DNA from: Pseudomonadota bacterium
Lineage (GTDB): Bacteria > Pseudomonadota > Gammaproteobacteria > Burkholderiales > SG8-39
DNA: 8,153 bases
Assembly: GCA_021848555.1 (NCBI GenBank)
Contig: JAJZUN010000102.1
Coordinates: 1 to 8,153 of the forward strand
Direction: 5' to 3'
Positions 6,726 to 8,153 of the stretch are shown in pieces; within the stretch, counting starts at the first letter, position 1, and each line of letters starts with the position of its first letter. The position numbers and the translations under genes were made by a program. The notes below the pieces were generated by a model. It was given only the letters and a program-made list of their open reading frames with translations, had not been told where the DNA came from and searched no databases.

Positions 6726-7160
6726 CTAGCGTCCCCAGACCTGGTTCGTGCGGACGAACCCGGCCTGCCCGTCTGGGTGCCGCACCTTGACCCAGGGGTC
6801 CATGCCCAGCTCGACGATTTCGAGGGCGACCCCCTGCCGCGCCTGGAACACCAGCGGCGCGCCGTCTTCGGCCTTCTGGCGCACATCCGCCAGCGCGGCG
6901 GTAACCACGACCATGCGCGTATCCGACAGGTTCTTTTTCTCCACCCAGGCGAGATCGCCGGCAGCGTCGCGCACCTTGGTCCAGTTGTCGAGCTGGACGA
7001 TGACTTCCACCGGGTAAAACCGGCTCGCGACGAAAAGTCTGTTCGCCTTGACCGAGGGTGCATCGTACATGGTCACGCCGTTGTCGCCGATGGAGCGATA
7101 TTCCGCCGCGAAAGCCGCAGGCCCGGCGAACAGCAAGAACAGGAAAACGAGGCGGCGCAT
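6726..7160 (-). CDS. Exported protein with two bacterial SH3-like repeats
   Basis: A small 144-residue protein with a signal peptide (hydrophobic LVFLFLLFAGPAAFA, likely cleavage after Ala18), so probably periplasmic. The mature part is two SH3b-like modules, about 20-79 and 82-143. Each ends with the same pattern: W60-TKVRDAAGDLAWVEKKNL and W123-VKVRHPDGQAGFVRTNQV. Such modules bind cell wall peptides or other proteins in known families, but no partner can be named here and there is no catalytic domain. The start ATG at 7160 has AGGGA upstream at good spacing. It sits 10 bp after secB and 22 bp before gpsA, a tight operon position. The neighbourhood does not explain its role. Confidence 0.9.
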   Translation of the reverse strand: MRRLVFLFLLFAGPAAFAAEYRSIGDNGVTMYDAPSVKANRLFVASRFYPVEVIVQLDNWTKVRDAAGDLAWVEKKNLSDTRMVVVTAALADVRQKAEDGAPLVFQARQGVALEIVELGMDPWVKVRHPDGQAGFVRTNQVWGR

Positions 7161-7170
7161 GCTCTATCCC

Positions 7171-7638
7171 TTAGTGCGCAATCTCGATCTTGGGCCCGGC
7201 CTGCTCCTGCGCCTGCTGCAGCCGTTGCATGTAGATCGCCTCGAAATTCACCGGCGCCAGATACACCGGCGGAAAACCGGCGCGGCCGATGACATCGGAT
7301 ACCGTCTCGCGCGCATAGGGGAACAGAATATTCGGGCAGGCGGTCGCGAGCAAGGGTTCGAGGTCGGATTCCGGAACACTGCGGATCTGGAAAATTCCCG
7401 CCTGCGCCACCTCGACCAGGAACATGGTCTTGTCGCCTGCTTTCGCGGTCACGGTAATCGTGAGCACCACCTGGTACATGCCATCGCTGATGGCCGCACC
7501 CTCATTATGCAGTTGCACTTCCACCTGCGGCTGCTCGGCGGACAGGAAAACCTCCGGGGCGTGCGGAATTTCCAGGGACAGGTCTTTGACGTAGATCTTC
7601 TCGATGCCGAAGGTCGGCTGCTGCTGCGGTTCGTCCAT
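7171..7638 (-). CDS. secB: Protein-export chaperone SecB
   Basis: Cytosolic tetrameric chaperone that holds precursor proteins unfolded and hands them to SecA for Sec translocation. At 155 residues it matches the family length. Diagnostic stretches are IEKIYVKDLSLEIPHAPEVF (near 13-32), the long central beta strands ending in GIFQI, and ACPNILFPYARETVSDV (about 99-115) followed by GFPPVYLAPVNFEAIY. The last is the conserved C-terminal signature, including the Pro-rich turn. The acidic and Gln-rich first residues (MDEPQQQP) are typical of betaproteobacterial forms. The ATG at 7638 has only a weak GGAA upstream. It lies 37 bp after grxC, and the grxC-secB-gpsA order matches the well-known E. 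coli cluster. Confidence 0.97.
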   Translation of the reverse strand: MDEPQQQPTFGIEKIYVKDLSLEIPHAPEVFLSAEQPQVEVQLHNEGAAISDGMYQVVLTITVTAKAGDKTMFLVEVAQAGIFQIRSVPESDLEPLLATACPNILFPYARETVSDVIGRAGFPPVYLAPVNFEAIYMQRLQQAQEQAGPKIEIAH

Positions 7639-7675
7639 TTTGGTTCCAGTGATTGAAAAGGGGGGCTGGCTGAGA

Positions 7676-7939
7676 TCAGGCCGGGCTGCGCAACAGCGGA
7701 TCGAGCTTGCCGGCGCGATCCAGGGCGGCCAGATCGTCGAAACCGCCGACGTGAAACTCGCCGATGTAAATCTGGGGCACGGTGCGCCGACCGGTTTCCC
7801 GTATCATCTCGTCGCGCCGCTCGGGTTCGACGTCGATGCGGATTTTTTCGATCTCGGCGACGCCCTTGGCCTTCAGCAGCATGTCGGCGCGCTGGCAGTA
7901 GGGGCAGACGGCGGTGCAATACATGCGGATCTTGGCCAT
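7676..7939 (-). CDS. grxC: Glutaredoxin 3 (GrxC)
   Basis: Small cytosolic thiol-disulfide oxidoreductase that uses glutathione to reduce protein disulfides and mixed disulfides. The 87 residues are standard for the GrxC class. The dithiol active site CPYC is at 12-15, the cis-proline loop TVPQIYI at 53-59, and the glutathione-binding GGFDDL at 65-70, all intact. The frame is open upstream to 8074, but the ATG at 7939 is chosen because MAKIRMY forms the first strand leading into the active site. AGGTG, overlapping the rhodanese stop, serves as its ribosome binding site. It starts 8 bp after the rhodanese gene, so the two are probably translated together. Confidence 0.96.
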   Translation of the reverse strand: MAKIRMYCTAVCPYCQRADMLLKAKGVAEIEKIRIDVEPERRDEMIRETGRRTVPQIYIGEFHVGGFDDLAALDRAGKLDPLLRSPA

Positions 7940-7947
7940 GACTGCAC

Positions 7948-8153
7948 CTATTTCTGCACCGGCAGGCCGGCCTGCTGCCAGGCGACGAAACCGCCGGCGA
8001 GATTGACCACCTTGGAAAAGCCGCGCTTGGTCAGGGCGGACGCGGCCGCGCTCGAGCGGTTGCCGCTGGCGCAATACACGATCAGCGGCTTGTCCTTGAA
8101 CTTCTCGATTTCGCCGGCGCGCGCCTCCAGCTGCGACAGCGGCAGCCAGCGCG
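7948..8153 (-). CDS. Rhodanese-like domain protein (partial, C-terminal 67 residues)
   Basis: C-terminal part of a single-domain rhodanese (sulfurtransferase fold); the N-terminus lies beyond the right edge. The readable residues include KPLIVYCASGNRSSAAA, with the active-site loop Cys-Ala-Ser-Gly-Asn-Arg-Ser and its persulfide-forming cysteine, then the conserved LAGGFVAWQQAGLPV end. The stop TAG is at 7950-7948, 8 bp before grxC. Position and size match YibN, which precedes grxC-secB in E. coli; YibN carries an N-terminal membrane anchor, which cannot be checked here. Sulfur donor and acceptor are unknown. The longer frame at 7676-8074 that crosses this region is the open extension of grxC, not this gene. 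Confidence 0.93.
   Translation of the reverse strand, partial: RWLPLSQLEARAGEIEKFKDKPLIVYCASGNRSSAAASALTKRGFSKVVNLAGGFVAWQQAGLPVQK

Noticed and set aside
6704..7063. N-terminal extension of gpsA through the SH3 gene
   Set aside because: The extension shows no homology-like motifs, overlaps an independent gene with signal peptide and SH3 modules, and GpsA normally begins with the Rossmann strand.
7940..8074. N-terminal extension of grxC
   Set aside because: It overlaps the rhodanese gene, whose active site is clear, and GrxC normally starts a few residues before the first strand.
1..8153. Mobile elements, CRISPR arrays, tRNA/rRNA genes, toxin-antitoxin or defence genes
   Set aside because: None was seen: no spaced repeat arrays, no transposase or integrase motifs, no clover-leaf sequences, and nearly all bases belong to recognised core genes.

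Overview
This GC-rich window looks like ordinary chromosomal core sequence from a proteobacterium, most likely a betaproteobacterium. Three things point there: the rhodanese-grxC-secB-(SH3 protein)-gpsA block, the comF-trmL pair beside bioC, and a caa3-type ctaC followed by ctaD with a His-rich N-terminus. The lineage call is inference from gene content and order. There is no sign of phage, transposon, CRISPR, tRNA or rRNA.

Layout, left to right. Positions 1-1986 (minus strand) hold the start of a terminal oxidase operon: ctaC (subunit II with a fused cytochrome c domain), then ctaD (subunit I), which runs off the left edge. Positions 1987-2124 are the cta leader, with a perfect -35 hexamer and an 18-bp tandem repeat. 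Positions 2125-4387 (minus strand) carry bioC (malonyl-ACP methyltransferase, biotin synthesis) preceded by an amidase-signature enzyme. The 143-bp gap at 4388-4530 separates the amidase from divergent comF and contains a possible 30-codon leader ORF for the amidase. Positions 4531-5701 (plus strand) hold comF and trmL, overlapping by 8 nt. Positions 5702-5722 separate trmL from convergent gpsA and contain a small hairpin. Positions 5723-8153 (minus strand) hold a compact operon read as rhodanese (cut by the right edge), grxC, secB, an exported SH3-domain protein and gpsA.

Functionally the window joins aerobic respiration (cta), biotin precursor synthesis (bioC), tRNA wobble methylation (trmL), DNA-uptake-type phosphoribosyltransferase homology (comF), and a housekeeping operon for thiol redox, Sec export and phospholipid precursor synthesis. 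All products except the amidase are recognisable families with intact key residues; the amidase family is clear but its substrate is not.

I do not see a new biological system. The observations most worth checking are small: bioC lacks any ATG/GTG/TTG start compatible with its conserved N-terminus and may start at CTG; a basic leader ORF ends in an ATGA overlap with the amidase start; an 18-bp tandem repeat lies just upstream of ctaC; and the amidase sits between bioC and comF.
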